Part shown: in pieces, positions 35,902 through 44,898 of the stretch | How the letters are laid out: each line of letters opens with the position of its first letter | Position numbering within the stretch: position 1 is the stretch's first letter | NCBI GenBank assembly: GCA_963813195.1 | Contig: CAWEYC010000036.1 | Coordinates: 248,001 to 312,000 of the forward strand | Direction: 5' to 3' | Origin: Roseiarcus sp963813195 | GTDB lineage: Bacteria; Pseudomonadota; Alphaproteobacteria; Rhizobiales; Beijerinckiaceae | DNA length: 64,000 nt | Notes under the pieces: generated by a model | Seen by the model: the letters and a program-made list of their open reading frames with translations, nothing else | Database searches by the model: none | What the model was told of the DNA's origin: nothing | Translations under genes and position numbers: made by a program

Positions 35902-36636
35902 CTACGCCGTCCCGCCGGCGTCGACCGTCATCACCGCGCCGCTGATGTTGCGCCCGCCCTCTCCCATCAGAAACGCCGCCATGGCGGCGACGTCTTGCGG
36001 CTCGGCGAGGCGACGCAGCGCGCCGCGGGCGGCGATGCGGTCGCGAGCTGAAGCGTCGAGACCGCTGGTCAATTCCGTGGCGACGAAGCCGGGCGCGATC
36101 GCGTTCACCGTGACGCCGACCCGGCCGACTTCGCGGGCCAGCGATTTGGTGAAGCCGACCAGCGCCGCTTTGGTCGCGGCGTAAGCCGCAAGCCCGTTGT
36201 AGCCGGTCGCGGCGATGATCGAGGATATGTTGACGATGCGCCCGCGCCCGTCGGCCATCATGCCGCGCACGAGATATTTGGTCAGCACGATCGGCGCGAG
36301 CGTGTTGAGCCGCAGCAACGCTTCGATGTCGGCATTGGCCATCGTCGCCAGCAGGCCCTCGGCGCTGATCCCCGCATTGTTGACGAGCCCGTAGACGGGC
36401 CCGCGCCGAGCGCGCAGGTCGCGGACGAAGGCCGGTATGGCCTCGATGTCGGCGAGATCGAACGGCTCGAAGTGCAGCGCGCCGACGCCCGCGCCTTCGA
36501 CTTCGGCGGCGGCCTTGTCGAACGCCTCGCTGGGCTTGCGCGCAACGCCGAGGACGCAATAGCCCTCGCGGGCGAGCCGCGCGGCGATGGCGAGGCCGAT
36601 GCCGCGGCTGGCGCCGGTGACGACGACATTATCCAT
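35902..36636 (-). CDS. Short-chain dehydrogenase, FabG-like
   Basis: An SDR oxidoreductase of 244 residues. The cofactor motif is VVVTGASRGIGLAIAARLA, followed by LVNNAGIS, the catalytic serine in GRIVNISSIIAATG, and Tyr-Lys in GLAAYAATKAALVGFT. The C-terminal NISGAVMTVDAGG is typical of 3-oxoacyl-ACP reductases. The ATG overlaps the stop of the upstream AMP-ligase gene by eight bases (ATGGATAA). It is the last gene of the carrier-protein operon and may reduce an acyl group on that carrier; this link is inferred from context. Confidence 0.87.
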   Translation of the reverse strand: MDNVVVTGASRGIGLAIAARLAREGYCVLGVARKPSEAFDKAAAEVEGAGVGALHFEPFDLADIEAIPAFVRDLRARRGPVYGLVNNAGISAEGLLATMANADIEALLRLNTLAPIVLTKYLVRGMMADGRGRIVNISSIIAATGYNGLAAYAATKAALVGFTKSLAREVGRVGVTVNAIAPGFVATELTSGLDASARDRIAARGALRRLAEPQDVAAMAAFLMGEGGRNISGAVMTVDAGGTA

Positions 36637-37987
36637 GGCGGGCGAGCTTTCCCCCGTCGGTGATCGGCAATTCCGCGACGAAGCGAAGCGAGGACGGCGC
36701 CTTGTGCGCGGGGAGAATCGCACGGCACGAGGAGAGGATGTCCTTGATCAGTTCATCGCGCGCGGCGACGCCTTCGCGCAACACGACTTCGGCGGCGACC
36801 AGCGCGCCGGTGATCGGGTTCTTGCGCGCGAAGACGCGGCTCGCTCGCACGGCGGCATGCGCGTTGAGCGCCGCTTCGACCTCTTCCGGGTGAACCTTGG
36901 CGCCGCCGACATTGATGACGCCGCCGCGCCGGCCGGCGAAGACATAACGATCGCCCCGCCGTTCGACCATGTCGCCGGTGTCGACGAAGCCTTCTGGATC
37001 GTGCAGCGTCGGCGCATTCGGCCCGATGTAGCGCAAGGCGGTGCGGTTCGAGCGGATGCGCAACGAGCCGTCGAGGACACGCAATGCGACATTGCCGCTT
37101 TCATCGATCAGCGAAACCGGAAACCCGGCCCGCTCGTCCTCGACCGCGAACGCGACGCCCGCTTCGGTCGATGCGTAAGCGTGTTGAATGTGCGCGCCGG
37201 GATAGAGCGCGCGCAAGGCGGCGAGCACGGCATCGTCGGCGATCTCGCCGGAAAGACGGACGGTCTCGGGCTCGATGCGGCGCGTTTCGGCGCTCATCAG
37301 GACTTTGCGCCAATGCGAGGGCGTTCCGGAAATGTGTTTCGCGCCGGCTTCGCCGAGGCGGATCAGGAACGCGTCGACGCTCTCGCCGGGACTGCTCAGC
37401 GTCAGCGATTCCGCGCCCGACATCGCGCGCAAGAAGATCTGCAGACCTCCATAGCGGCGAATGTCGTAGAACGTCGCCCAACGTTGCGTCGGCGCCGGGC
37501 GAAACGCCCCGGTCAAAGTCGCGAGCGTGTGCGCCACCATCTTCGGCGGCCCGCTGGTGCCCGAGGTCGGCATGACCCATTCGGTGGCGAAGCGCCGGCC
37601 GCGCGGCGCGGCGAGCGGTTCGAGCGGCAGGCGGCAGGGCGCGAGCACATCGAGGCGAGCCGGCGGCGCAGCGTCGTCGCCGTCATGGACGAGCGCGTCC
37701 GCCTCGGCGTCGCGAATCAAAGCGTCGAGGCCTCTGAGGTCGAAGCCTGGCGGACACAACACGATGCGGCGCGCCCAGCCGTCGAGTTCGATCAAGGCCG
37801 CCGCCGCCTTCGCCATGTCGCCGACGGCGAGGATGACCGAGCGCCCTTCGAGACGCAGCAGAGGCGCGCCCAGGCTCGTCGCATGAGCAAAATCGTCGAC
37901 CGGCAGGCGCCAGGCGCGCGTCGCGATCGCGCGTCCTCGGCCGGCGCCGGCCTCCATCAACCCCGCGAGCGTCAGCGGCTCAGACAA
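36629..37987 (-). CDS. AMP-dependent acyl/aryl ligase of a carrier-protein operon
   Basis: A 452-residue ANL-superfamily adenylating enzyme, shorter at the N-terminus than typical acyl-CoA synthetases. The ATP loop is VMPTSGTSGPPKMVAHT, then YASTEAGVAFAVEDE, the hinge region VDTGDMVERRGDRYVFAGRR with GGVINVGGAKVHPEEVEAAL, and the C-terminal lysine motif ELPITDGGKLARHG. Start is TTG at 37987, overlapping the carrier stop by eight bases (TTGTCTGA). Probably it activates an acid and loads it on the carrier encoded directly upstream; the acid is unknown. Confidence 0.84.
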   Translation of the reverse strand: MSEPLTLAGLMEAGAGRGRAIATRAWRLPVDDFAHATSLGAPLLRLEGRSVILAVGDMAKAAAALIELDGWARRIVLCPPGFDLRGLDALIRDAEADALVHDGDDAAPPARLDVLAPCRLPLEPLAAPRGRRFATEWVMPTSGTSGPPKMVAHTLATLTGAFRPAPTQRWATFYDIRRYGGLQIFLRAMSGAESLTLSSPGESVDAFLIRLGEAGAKHISGTPSHWRKVLMSAETRRIEPETVRLSGEIADDAVLAALRALYPGAHIQHAYASTEAGVAFAVEDERAGFPVSLIDESGNVALRVLDGSLRIRSNRTALRYIGPNAPTLHDPEGFVDTGDMVERRGDRYVFAGRRGGVINVGGAKVHPEEVEAALNAHAAVRASRVFARKNPITGALVAAEVVLREGVAARDELIKDILSSCRAILPAHKAPSSLRFVAELPITDGGKLARHG

Positions 37988-38225
37988 GGGCGTCTTCGTA
38001 AAAGGCGATCAGTTCGCCGATCGTGTTCGGAAAGCGCGCCGATCCCGAGGAGGTGAAGGGGTCGGCGCCCAGCGCGTCCTCTAGACGCGCGACGAGGATG
38101 GCGAAGCATAGCGAATCGAGACCGGACTCCATAAGGGCCAGATCATCGGTCAATGGCGCAAGCGTTCTGCCCTGCTCCGCGGCTACATCGCGAATTTGAG
38201 TAAGGATCGTTAACCGCGTCGTCAT
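37980..38225 (-). CDS. Acyl carrier protein of the ligase/SDR operon
   Basis: An 81-residue carrier with the attachment motif LMESGLDSLCFAILVARLED (serine near residue 37), four-helix pattern and acidic character. ATG at 38225 is preferred; the open frame runs far upstream antisense to the acyltransferase gene but only this part resembles a carrier. It is the first gene of a three-gene operon with two 8-base overlaps. It is unrelated in detail to the carrier at 25632-25889. Confidence 0.82.
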   Translation of the reverse strand: MTTRLTILTQIRDVAAEQGRTLAPLTDDLALMESGLDSLCFAILVARLEDALGADPFTSSGSARFPNTIGELIAFYEDALV

Positions 38226-38315
38226 GAAGAGAGTAACCTTCCGTTGAGGCCTTTCCTTCACTCTACTATGGTTCGCGACGCGCGCCCCGCGCCAATTCGA
38301 TTGACGGTAAATTTC

Positions 38316-39197
38316 ATGGTCGAGGCCTCCCGGCCGAACGTCGTCTGCCGCCCGATCGAGGATCGTGACATCCCGGCGGTGATCGACTGTCTGACGCGCG
38401 GATTTGCGACTGAACGGACACGCGACTATTGGGCGAGCGGGCTCGCTGTCATGGCGGGCCGGCCGCGTGTCGGCGACTACCCGCGCTATGGGCATCTGCT
38501 GGAGGTTGAAGAGCGGGTCGTCGGCGTGATGCTGCAGATCTTCTCGACCCGCGAGGGCGCCGAAGGGGCCGCGCCGCGTTGCAACCTCTCGAGTTGGTGC
38601 GTCGACGAGGAGTACCGCGGCTACGCCCACGCTTTGCACGCCCGCTCGGTCCGCCGCCGCGAGGTCGTCTACCTCAACATATCCGCCGCCCCCCACACGG
38701 TGGCCGCGCTCAAGGCGGTCGGCTATCGCCGTTACGCCGAGGGACAGTTCGTCTTCGCGCCGCTGCTGGCGCGCGGCGGCGCGAACGCACGCGTCGTCGA
38801 ATTCGCCGCGGACCGCGCGGAAGCATCGCTGCTGTCGTGCGCCGAGCGACGGCTGCTGGCCGACCACGCCGCGCTCGGCTGCATCGCGCTGATCGGCGTG
38901 ACGGACAGCGCCGCTCGCCCGCTGGTCTTCCAATCGAGCGCCATCTGGCGTCGCCTCATCCCCTGCGCTCACCTGATCTATTGCCGTGAGATGAGCGATC
39001 TCGCGATCTTCTCCGCGGCGCTCGGCCGCTATTTCGCCAAGCGCGGACGCTTCATCTGCGTCGCTGACGCGAACGGGCCGGTCGCTGGCCTCGCCGGGCG
39101 GTTCTTCGGCGAACGCGAGCCGCGCTACTTCAAGGGCCCCTCGGCGCCGCAGCCGTGCGATCTCGCTTATACCGAGCTGGTCGTGCTCGGGCGATAG
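38316..39197 (+). CDS. Probable GNAT-like acyltransferase, divergent from the ACP operon
   Basis: About 293 residues from ATG 38316 (earlier starts at TTG 38244 and ATG 38268 are open). The N-terminal VVCRPIEDRDIPAVIDCLTRGF is typical of an N-acetyltransferase fold, with LEVEERVVGVMLQIF and LSSWCVDEEYRGYAHALHA resembling the acyl-CoA/pantetheine-binding strand and loop. The C-terminal half is less clear. Placed back to back with the carrier operon, it could transfer the acyl group made there; that is inference. Function unknown. Confidence 0.65.
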   Translation: MVEASRPNVVCRPIEDRDIPAVIDCLTRGFATERTRDYWASGLAVMAGRPRVGDYPRYGHLLEVEERVVGVMLQIFSTREGAEGAAPRCNLSSWCVDEEYRGYAHALHARSVRRREVVYLNISAAPHTVAALKAVGYRRYAEGQFVFAPLLARGGANARVVEFAADRAEASLLSCAERRLLADHAALGCIALIGVTDSAARPLVFQSSAIWRRLIPCAHLIYCREMSDLAIFSAALGRYFAKRGRFICVADANGPVAGLAGRFFGEREPRYFKGPSAPQPCDLAYTELVVLGR

Positions 39198-39322
39198 CGG
39201 GCGCCGCAAGGCTCGCAAAGCATCGGCTTGTCATGCCGGCAAACGCCGCCGCTAGACCCCGGCCGCCCGCCGATGGCCTCGCCGGGCCAAAACTGCTAGC
39301 CATCGCGCTCTGAGGAGCTGAC

Positions 39323-39928
39323 ATGACGGAAGATGCGGCGCGGCACAAAGCCAAGATGGTCAAGCGCAAAGCGGTGCAGGACGCCGAGGTCGCGGCGCGG
39401 CCCATCCTCGCCAAAGGCCTGCTGATCGTTCACACCGGCCCCGGCAAGGGCAAGTCGACCGCCGCCTTCGGGCTGGCGCTGCGCGCGCTCGGGCGCGGCC
39501 ATCGCGTCGGCGTCGTGCAATTCATCAAGGGCGCCTGGGCGACCGGCGAGCGCGCCGCGTTCGAGCGTTTCGGCGATCAGATCGTCTGGCGCGCGATGGG
39601 TGAAGGCTTCACCTGGGAGACGCAGGACCGCGAGCGCGACATCGCCGCCGCGCGCGCCGCCTGGACGGAAGCGCTGCGGCTGATGGCGGATGCGACGATC
39701 CGCCTCGTCATCCTTGATGAGCTCAACATCGCGCTGCGCTACGATTATCTCGCCCTCGGCGACGTCGTCGCGGCGCTGCGCGAACGCCGAGGCGATCTGC
39801 ATGTCGTCGTCACCGGGCGCAACGCCAAGCCGGAACTGATCGAGGCGGCCGATCTGGTGACCGAGATGACGCTCGTCAAGCACCATTTCGCCGCCGGCGT
39901 GCGCGCGCAGGAAGGCATCGAGTTTTGA
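39323..39928 (+). CDS. cobO: Cob(I)yrinic acid a,c-diamide adenosyltransferase
   Basis: Adds the adenosyl group to cobalt in corrinoid synthesis. The 201 residues have the ATP loop HTGPGKGKSTAAFGLALRAL near residues 35-54, the LVILDELNIALRYDY segment and the C-terminal AGVRAQEGIEF of the CobO/BtuR family. GAGGAG lies six bases before the ATG. The stop overlaps the TTG start of cobQ, so the two are coupled. No cobalamin riboswitch was found in the 125 bases upstream. Confidence 0.94.
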   Translation: MTEDAARHKAKMVKRKAVQDAEVAARPILAKGLLIVHTGPGKGKSTAAFGLALRALGRGHRVGVVQFIKGAWATGERAAFERFGDQIVWRAMGEGFTWETQDRERDIAAARAAWTEALRLMADATIRLVILDELNIALRYDYLALGDVVAALRERRGDLHVVVTGRNAKPELIEAADLVTEMTLVKHHFAAGVRAQEGIEF

Positions 39929-41382
39929 ACCCCGCCCGCGCGCTGATGTTCCAAGGGACGGGATCGGACGTCGGCAAGTCGCTGATCGTCGCCGGGCTGT
40001 GCCGCGCCTTCACGGCGCGCGGATTGAAGGTCAGGCCGTTCAAGCCGCAGAACATGTCGAACAACGCCGCGGTGACGGCGGACGGCGGCGAGATCGGCCG
40101 CGCCCAGGCGTTGCAGGCGCGCGCTTGCGGCGTCGCGCCGAGCGTCCACATGAATCCCGTCCTGCTGAAGCCGCAGAGCGAGATCGGCGCGCAGGTCGTC
40201 GTGCAGGGCCGCGTCGTCGGCGCCCATCGGGCGCGCGATTATCGCGAGCTGAAGCCGAAGTTGATGCCCGCCGTGCTCGACAGCTTCGCGCTTCTCAAGG
40301 CCGAGGCCGATCTCGTGTTGGTCGAGGGCGCCGGCAGCGCCGCCGAGGTCAACCTGCGCGATCGCGACATCGCCAACATGGGCTTCGCGCAAGCGGCGCA
40401 AACGCCGGTCGTGCTGATCGGCGACATCGACCGCGGCGGCGTGATCGCGCAGCTCGTCGGCACGAAGGCGGTGATCGCGCCCGAGGACGCGGCAATGATC
40501 GTCGGCTTCCTCGTCAACAAGTTTCGCGGCGACGCGAGCCTGTTCGAATCCGGCATGCGCTTGATCGAAGAGCGCACCGGCTGGCGCGCGCTCGGGCTGG
40601 TGCCCCATTTCGCGCCAGCGCATCGCCTGCCTGCCGAGGACGCGATGGCGCTCGGCGGCGCGCGCGAGGAAAAGCGCGCTCGAGTGACGATCGCCGTGCC
40701 GCAACTCGCGCGCATCGCCAATTTCGACGATTTCGATCCGCTGCGGCTCGAGCCGAACGTGCGGCTCGTGATGGTCCGGCCGGGCGAGCCGCTGCCGCTC
40801 GCCGATCTCGTCATTCTGCCCGGCAGCAAGGCGACGATCGCCGATCTCGCGTTCTTTCGCGCTGAGGGCTGGGACATCGACCTCTTCGCGCATGTCCGGC
40901 GCGGCGGGCGTGTGCTCGGGATTTGCGGCGGCTATCAGATGCTCGGCCGAGCGATCGCCGATCCAGAGGGCGTCGAAGGTCCGCCCGGCGAGGCGCAGGG
41001 GCTCGGGCTCATCGACGTCGAAACCGTCATGACCGGCGAGAAGGCGCTGCGCGCCGTTTCCGGAACGTGCCTCGCCAATGGCGCGCCGTTCTCCGGCTAT
41101 GAAATGCACATCGGGCGCACCCAAGGACCGGCTTGCGCGTCGCCGCTGCTGCGCCTCGGCGACGGGCGCGAGGACGGCGCGATTGCGCCGGACGGGCGCG
41201 TCATGGGCGCCTACGTGCACGCGCTGTTCGCCGACGACGCGCAGCGCGGGGCGTGGCTGGCGGCGCTCGGGACGTCGAGCGAGCTTGGCTACGACGCGAC
41301 GGTGGAAGAGACGCTCGACGACCTCGCGGCGCATCTCGCCGGGCATATCGATCTCGACGCTTTGCTCAACCTCGCGCGATGA
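39925..41382 (+). CDS. cobQ: Cobyric acid synthase
   Basis: Amidates adenosylcobyrinic a,c-diamide to cobyric acid using glutamine. The N-terminal ATPase domain has MFQGTGSDVGKSLIVAGLCR and VRPFKPQNMSNNAAVTADGG; the C-terminal glutamine amidotransferase domain shows the catalytic cysteine in GRVLGICGGYQMLG and the histidine in GAYVHALF. Length, 485, is normal. Start is TTG overlapping the cobO stop. The 3' end overlaps the convergent cobD gene by 17 bases. Confidence 0.95.
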   Translation: MNPARALMFQGTGSDVGKSLIVAGLCRAFTARGLKVRPFKPQNMSNNAAVTADGGEIGRAQALQARACGVAPSVHMNPVLLKPQSEIGAQVVVQGRVVGAHRARDYRELKPKLMPAVLDSFALLKAEADLVLVEGAGSAAEVNLRDRDIANMGFAQAAQTPVVLIGDIDRGGVIAQLVGTKAVIAPEDAAMIVGFLVNKFRGDASLFESGMRLIEERTGWRALGLVPHFAPAHRLPAEDAMALGGAREEKRARVTIAVPQLARIANFDDFDPLRLEPNVRLVMVRPGEPLPLADLVILPGSKATIADLAFFRAEGWDIDLFAHVRRGGRVLGICGGYQMLGRAIADPEGVEGPPGEAQGLGLIDVETVMTGEKALRAVSGTCLANGAPFSGYEMHIGRTQGPACASPLLRLGDGREDGAIAPDGRVMGAYVHALFADDAQRGAWLAALGTSSELGYDATVEETLDDLAAHLAGHIDLDALLNLAR

Positions 41383-42340
41383 GCGCGAGCGCGCCAAGGG
41401 CGAGCGCTTGCGCCAGGCAGGCGAGGCGATAGAGCGCGAGGCCGCGGCGGATATCGGCGGCGCCGGCCTCGCGGCGCCCTTCCCCCATGAACGCGTCCTC
41501 GACCAGCGTCTCGCCGTAGACCCGCGGCCCCGCGAGCTTCAGGCCCAAGGCCCCCGCCATCGCCGCCTCCGGCCAGCCGGCGTTGGGCGAGCGGTGATGG
41601 CGCGCGTCGCGCCAAATCGCTCGCCAGGCCGCCGTCGGCCGCTCTCCCGGCGCGACGCAGGCCGCGATGAGGAGCCAGAGCGCGGCGAGGCGCGAGGCCG
41701 GTAGGTTGACGAGATCGTCGAGCCGCGCCGCCGCCCAGCCGAAAGCGAGATAGCGCTCGTTCTTATGGCCGATCAGGCTGTCGACGGTATTGATCGCCTT
41801 GTAGAGCGCGCCGCCGGTCAAGCCGCCGAGCGCGATCCAGAACAGCGGCGCGACGATTCCATCGGAGAAATTCTCGGCGAGGCTCTCCAGTGCGGCCCGC
41901 GCCACGCCCGCTTCGTCGAGCGCCTCGACATTGCGGCCGACGATCCGCGCGACCGCCTTGCGGCCGGCCGGCAGCCCACCGCGCTCCAGCGCCTCGGCGA
42001 CGTCGCGCACGTGCGCATCGAGGCTGCGCTGCGCCGGCAAGCTCGCGGCGATCAGGGCCAGCGCGGCGAAGCCGGCAAAGCTCGCCGGCGCGATTGTCGT
42101 CACGCCCCATGAGAGCGCGGCGACGGGCAGGAGGTAGAGCGCCAGGGCGAGAACGCCCGCGGCGCGGCGCAACGTGAAGGCGAAGGCCGGTCGGTTGAGG
42201 CGCGCCTCCAGCCAAGCGAGCCATGCGCCCATCCAGGTGACGGGATGGCCGATGGCGCGATAAAGAGGCGCGGGATAGCCCGCCGCCGCCTCGATGAGAC
42301 ATGCGGCCACGGCGAGCGGCAACGATTGGGCGAGATTCAT
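41366..42340 (-). CDS. cobD: Adenosylcobinamide-phosphate synthase (CobD/CbiB)
   Basis: Membrane enzyme joining aminopropanol phosphate to cobyric acid. The 324 residues show HPVTWMGAWLAWLEARLN near the N-terminus, ESLAENFSDGIVAPLFW, YKAINTVDSLIGHKNERY and HRSPNAGWPEAAMAGALGL, all family segments, with about five membrane helices. Named cobD in the Pseudomonas denitrificans scheme and cbiB in Salmonella. Its ATG shares two bases with the ATG of the divergent gene (CATG at 42338-42341), leaving no intergenic space. Confidence 0.93.
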   Translation of the reverse strand: MNLAQSLPLAVAACLIEAAAGYPAPLYRAIGHPVTWMGAWLAWLEARLNRPAFAFTLRRAAGVLALALYLLPVAALSWGVTTIAPASFAGFAALALIAASLPAQRSLDAHVRDVAEALERGGLPAGRKAVARIVGRNVEALDEAGVARAALESLAENFSDGIVAPLFWIALGGLTGGALYKAINTVDSLIGHKNERYLAFGWAAARLDDLVNLPASRLAALWLLIAACVAPGERPTAAWRAIWRDARHHRSPNAGWPEAAMAGALGLKLAGPRVYGETLVEDAFMGEGRREAGAADIRRGLALYRLACLAQALALGALALIARG

Positions 42341-43370
42341 GACGGCGGCGGCGCCCTTCGATTCAAAATTCGACGCGTTGGCCTATCACGGCGGCAATCT
42401 CGCCGTCGCGCGCCGCCTCGTTCCGCAAGCGATCGAGCCGTGGATCGACCTCTCGACCGGCATCAACCCGCACGCCTACACCCTGCCCGAACTCAGCGCC
42501 GAAGCCTGGGCCCGGCTGCCCGATTTCGACAGCCTCGCCCGCCTCGAAGAGATCGCCGCTCAGCGTTATCGCGCGCCCTCCCCGGGTCATGTCGTCGCGT
42601 CCGCCGGCTCGCAGCAGATCATCCAGACGCTGGCGCGCATCCTGCCGGCCCGGCGGGTCGGCGTGCTCGGCCTGACCTATAGCGGGCACGCCAGGGCGTG
42701 GCGCGCGGCCGGCGCCGAGGTCGAGCGCGTCGAGACAGTCGCTGAGTTCGTGGGCTTCGACGTCGCGATCGTCGTCAATCCCAACAACCCCGACGGTCGC
42801 GTCGTCAGGCGGACGGAGCTCGTCGAGCTTGGCCTGGGGATGACGGCGCGCGGCGGGGCGCTGATCGTCGACGAAGCCTTCATGGATTTCGACGCCGCCG
42901 AGCATTCGCTCTGCCCCGCCCTGCCCGACCATGGCGCGATCGCGCTGCGCTCGTTCGGCAAGACCTACGGCCTCGCCGGCTTGCGCCTCGGCTTCGCCGT
43001 CGCGTCCCCCGGATTGGCGGCGCCATTGCGCGAGGCGCTCGGCCCCTGGGCGGTGAGCGGCCCGGCGATCGCCATCGCCTCGCGCGCCTTGGCGGACGAC
43101 GGCTGGCTGCAAGCGAGCGAAGCGCGGCTGGCCGATGACGCGGCGCGGCTCGATCGGCTGCTCGCGGATCATGGCTGGACGATTGTCGGCGGAACGAAGC
43201 TGTTCCGCCTTGCCTATTGCCCGGCCGCGAAGGAGCGCTTCGCACGACTGTTGCGCTGCGGAATTTTGACGCGACCCTTCGCCGCGGCGCCGCGGCACAT
43301 CCGCTTTGGAATTCCGGGGTCGGAAGAGCAATGGCGTCGGCTGACGCAGGCGCTCGCGCCGGCAGCGTAA
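42339..43370 (+). CDS. cobC: Threonine-phosphate decarboxylase-type aminotransferase, CobC
   Basis: PLP enzyme of fold type I that supplies aminopropanol phosphate for cobalamin. The 343 residues include DLSTGINPHAYTLPELS, the cofactor segment VIVVNPNNPDGRVV, LIVDEAFMDFDAAEHSL and the PLP lysine in SFGKTYGLAGLRLGFAVA. Start at ATG 42339 is preferred over ATG 42294, which lies inside cobD, because MTAAAPFDSKF fits the family N-terminus. It provides the substrate branch for the divergent CobD. Confidence 0.9.
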   Translation: MTAAAPFDSKFDALAYHGGNLAVARRLVPQAIEPWIDLSTGINPHAYTLPELSAEAWARLPDFDSLARLEEIAAQRYRAPSPGHVVASAGSQQIIQTLARILPARRVGVLGLTYSGHARAWRAAGAEVERVETVAEFVGFDVAIVVNPNNPDGRVVRRTELVELGLGMTARGGALIVDEAFMDFDAAEHSLCPALPDHGAIALRSFGKTYGLAGLRLGFAVASPGLAAPLREALGPWAVSGPAIAIASRALADDGWLQASEARLADDAARLDRLLADHGWTIVGGTKLFRLAYCPAAKERFARLLRCGILTRPFAAAPRHIRFGIPGSEEQWRRLTQALAPAA

Positions 43371-43460
43371 ACGACGCCGAGGGCCACGGTCGAGACCGAA
43401 GCGCCCGCAAACGAACCTCCTCAGGCGAGAAAACGGGCCTCGACTTCTTCGCCGCGCGCT

Positions 43461-43624
43461 CTAAAGCGCTTTGCATTTAGGTTGAACCGACCCCGCCGTC
43501 TTCGCGAGCGAAGCGTGGCGATCCAGACTAAGCCGCCGCCGCAATCCCAAAGTCTGGATGGCTTCGCGTTGCTCGCCAAGACGGCTCAGGCTTGATTCGA
43601 CCTGAAAGCAACGCGCTCTAACGC
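43461..43624. repeat. 164-bp palindromic interspersed element, copy 2
   Basis: Second copy of the element at 29826-29989, same length and orientation, about five differences. As in copy 1, the right end provides the last Arg codon and TAG stop (43618-43620) of a minus-strand gene, here the exporter gene, at the same offset of 157 bases from the element start. No coding capacity. Confidence 0.8.
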
Positions 43625-44898
43625 GCGAAGGCCGGTTCAGCGCGCGCCGGGATTGCCAGCCAAGCGCAAGCGGCCGCGCCGAGCCCGCAAAGCGCCACGA
43701 TCCATCCCATCGGCCAGGGCGTCCCGTCGGCGAAAGCGCCGACGAGGCCCGCGGTCACGATGCCTGAGCCGTAATGGATGGCGCCGACCAGGGCCGACAC
43801 CGCGCCGGCGCGGTCGGGATAGCCTGCCAGCGCGCCCGCAATCGAATTGGCGATGATGAAACCGGCTAGCCCGACGTAGACGAACAGCGGCGCGACGAGG
43901 CCCGCCAGTCCGCCCCAACCGGTGCGCGCGTCGATCGCCACCACGATGCCTGCAATCGCGGCGCCGGCGGCGCCCACCTTTATCAATTCCCGCATCCCCC
44001 GTCGCGTCACGAGGCGCACATTGACGAGATTGCAGGCCATGATGCCGAGAATGCCGAGGCCGAACACCACGCCGTACAACTGCGCCGGCAGGTGGTAATA
44101 ATTGATATAGGCGAACGGCGTGCCGGAGAGATACGCGTAGATGCCGCCGTAAAAGAAGCCGCCGACGCCGGCGAAGCCGAGCACGCGGCGGTTGCGCAAC
44201 AAAAGAAGATAGTCCGCCCAGGCGCGCCCGAGGGGTTCGCGGTTGCGGCGATCCGGCGGCAGGGTCTCCGGCAAGGTGAACAAAGCCGCCAGCGTCAGCG
44301 CGCCGATGGCCATGAGCAGCCAGAAGATCGCCTGCCACGAGGCGAAGCGAATGATCTGGCCGCCGACGAACGGCCCGAGCAGCGGCGCGATCGCCATCAC
44401 CGTCATCAGCGTCGAGAGCATCTGCGCGGCGCGGACGCCCGCATAGAGATCGCGCACCATGGCGCGGCCCAGCACGACGCTGGCGCAGGCGCCGATCGCC
44501 TGCACGATTCGCCAGGCGATGATCTGCTCGGCGTTCGTCGACAGAGCGCAGGCCGCCGAGCCGATCACGAACAGCACCAGCCCCACGGCGACCGGCAAGC
44601 GGCGACCGTAACGGTCGCCGATCGGTCCCCAGAGCAGTTGGCCGATGCTGAAGCCGATCAAATAGCCTGACAGCGTCCAGGCCATCGCGCCTTGGTCGGC
44701 GTGCAATTGCGTCGCCATGCTCGGCAGCGCCGGCAGATAGATGTCGGTCGAAATCGCCGCGAACGCCAACAACACGCTGAGGATCGCGAGAACGCGAAGC
44801 CCGATGTCACGCGATTCCGCGCTCGAGGTCGCGGCGCGGCCGGCCGCCTCCGCGGCGCCAGTCTCGTCGATCGAAACGGCGTCTGAGCAAGAATCCAT
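43618..44898 (-). CDS. Bcr/CflA-type multidrug exporter (MFS)
   Basis: A 426-residue MFS protein with twelve membrane segments. Loop 2/3 reads LLWGPIGDRYGRRLPVAVGL and helix 4/5 has the drug-antiporter region RAMVRDLYAGVRAAQMLS, as in the Bcr/CflA subfamily that exports bicyclomycin, chloramphenicol or sulfonamide-like drugs. The N-terminal 25 residues are an Ala/Asp/Glu-rich cytoplasmic leader. The stop codon lies inside repeat copy 2. Substrate is not known. Confidence 0.88.
   Translation of the reverse strand: MDSCSDAVSIDETGAAEAAGRAATSSAESRDIGLRVLAILSVLLAFAAISTDIYLPALPSMATQLHADQGAMAWTLSGYLIGFSIGQLLWGPIGDRYGRRLPVAVGLVLFVIGSAACALSTNAEQIIAWRIVQAIGACASVVLGRAMVRDLYAGVRAAQMLSTLMTVMAIAPLLGPFVGGQIIRFASWQAIFWLLMAIGALTLAALFTLPETLPPDRRNREPLGRAWADYLLLLRNRRVLGFAGVGGFFYGGIYAYLSGTPFAYINYYHLPAQLYGVVFGLGILGIMACNLVNVRLVTRRGMRELIKVGAAGAAIAGIVVAIDARTGWGGLAGLVAPLFVYVGLAGFIIANSIAGALAGYPDRAGAVSALVGAIHYGSGIVTAGLVGAFADGTPWPMGWIVALCGLGAAACAWLAIPARAEPAFAR

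Noticed and set aside
37980..39218. 412-codon minus-strand frame running into the ACP gene
   Set aside because: Only the last 81 codons resemble a carrier protein; the rest is antisense to the acyltransferase-like gene.
39198..39322. Cobalamin riboswitch upstream of cobO
   Set aside because: No B12 box and no convincing stem set could be found in the 125 bases.
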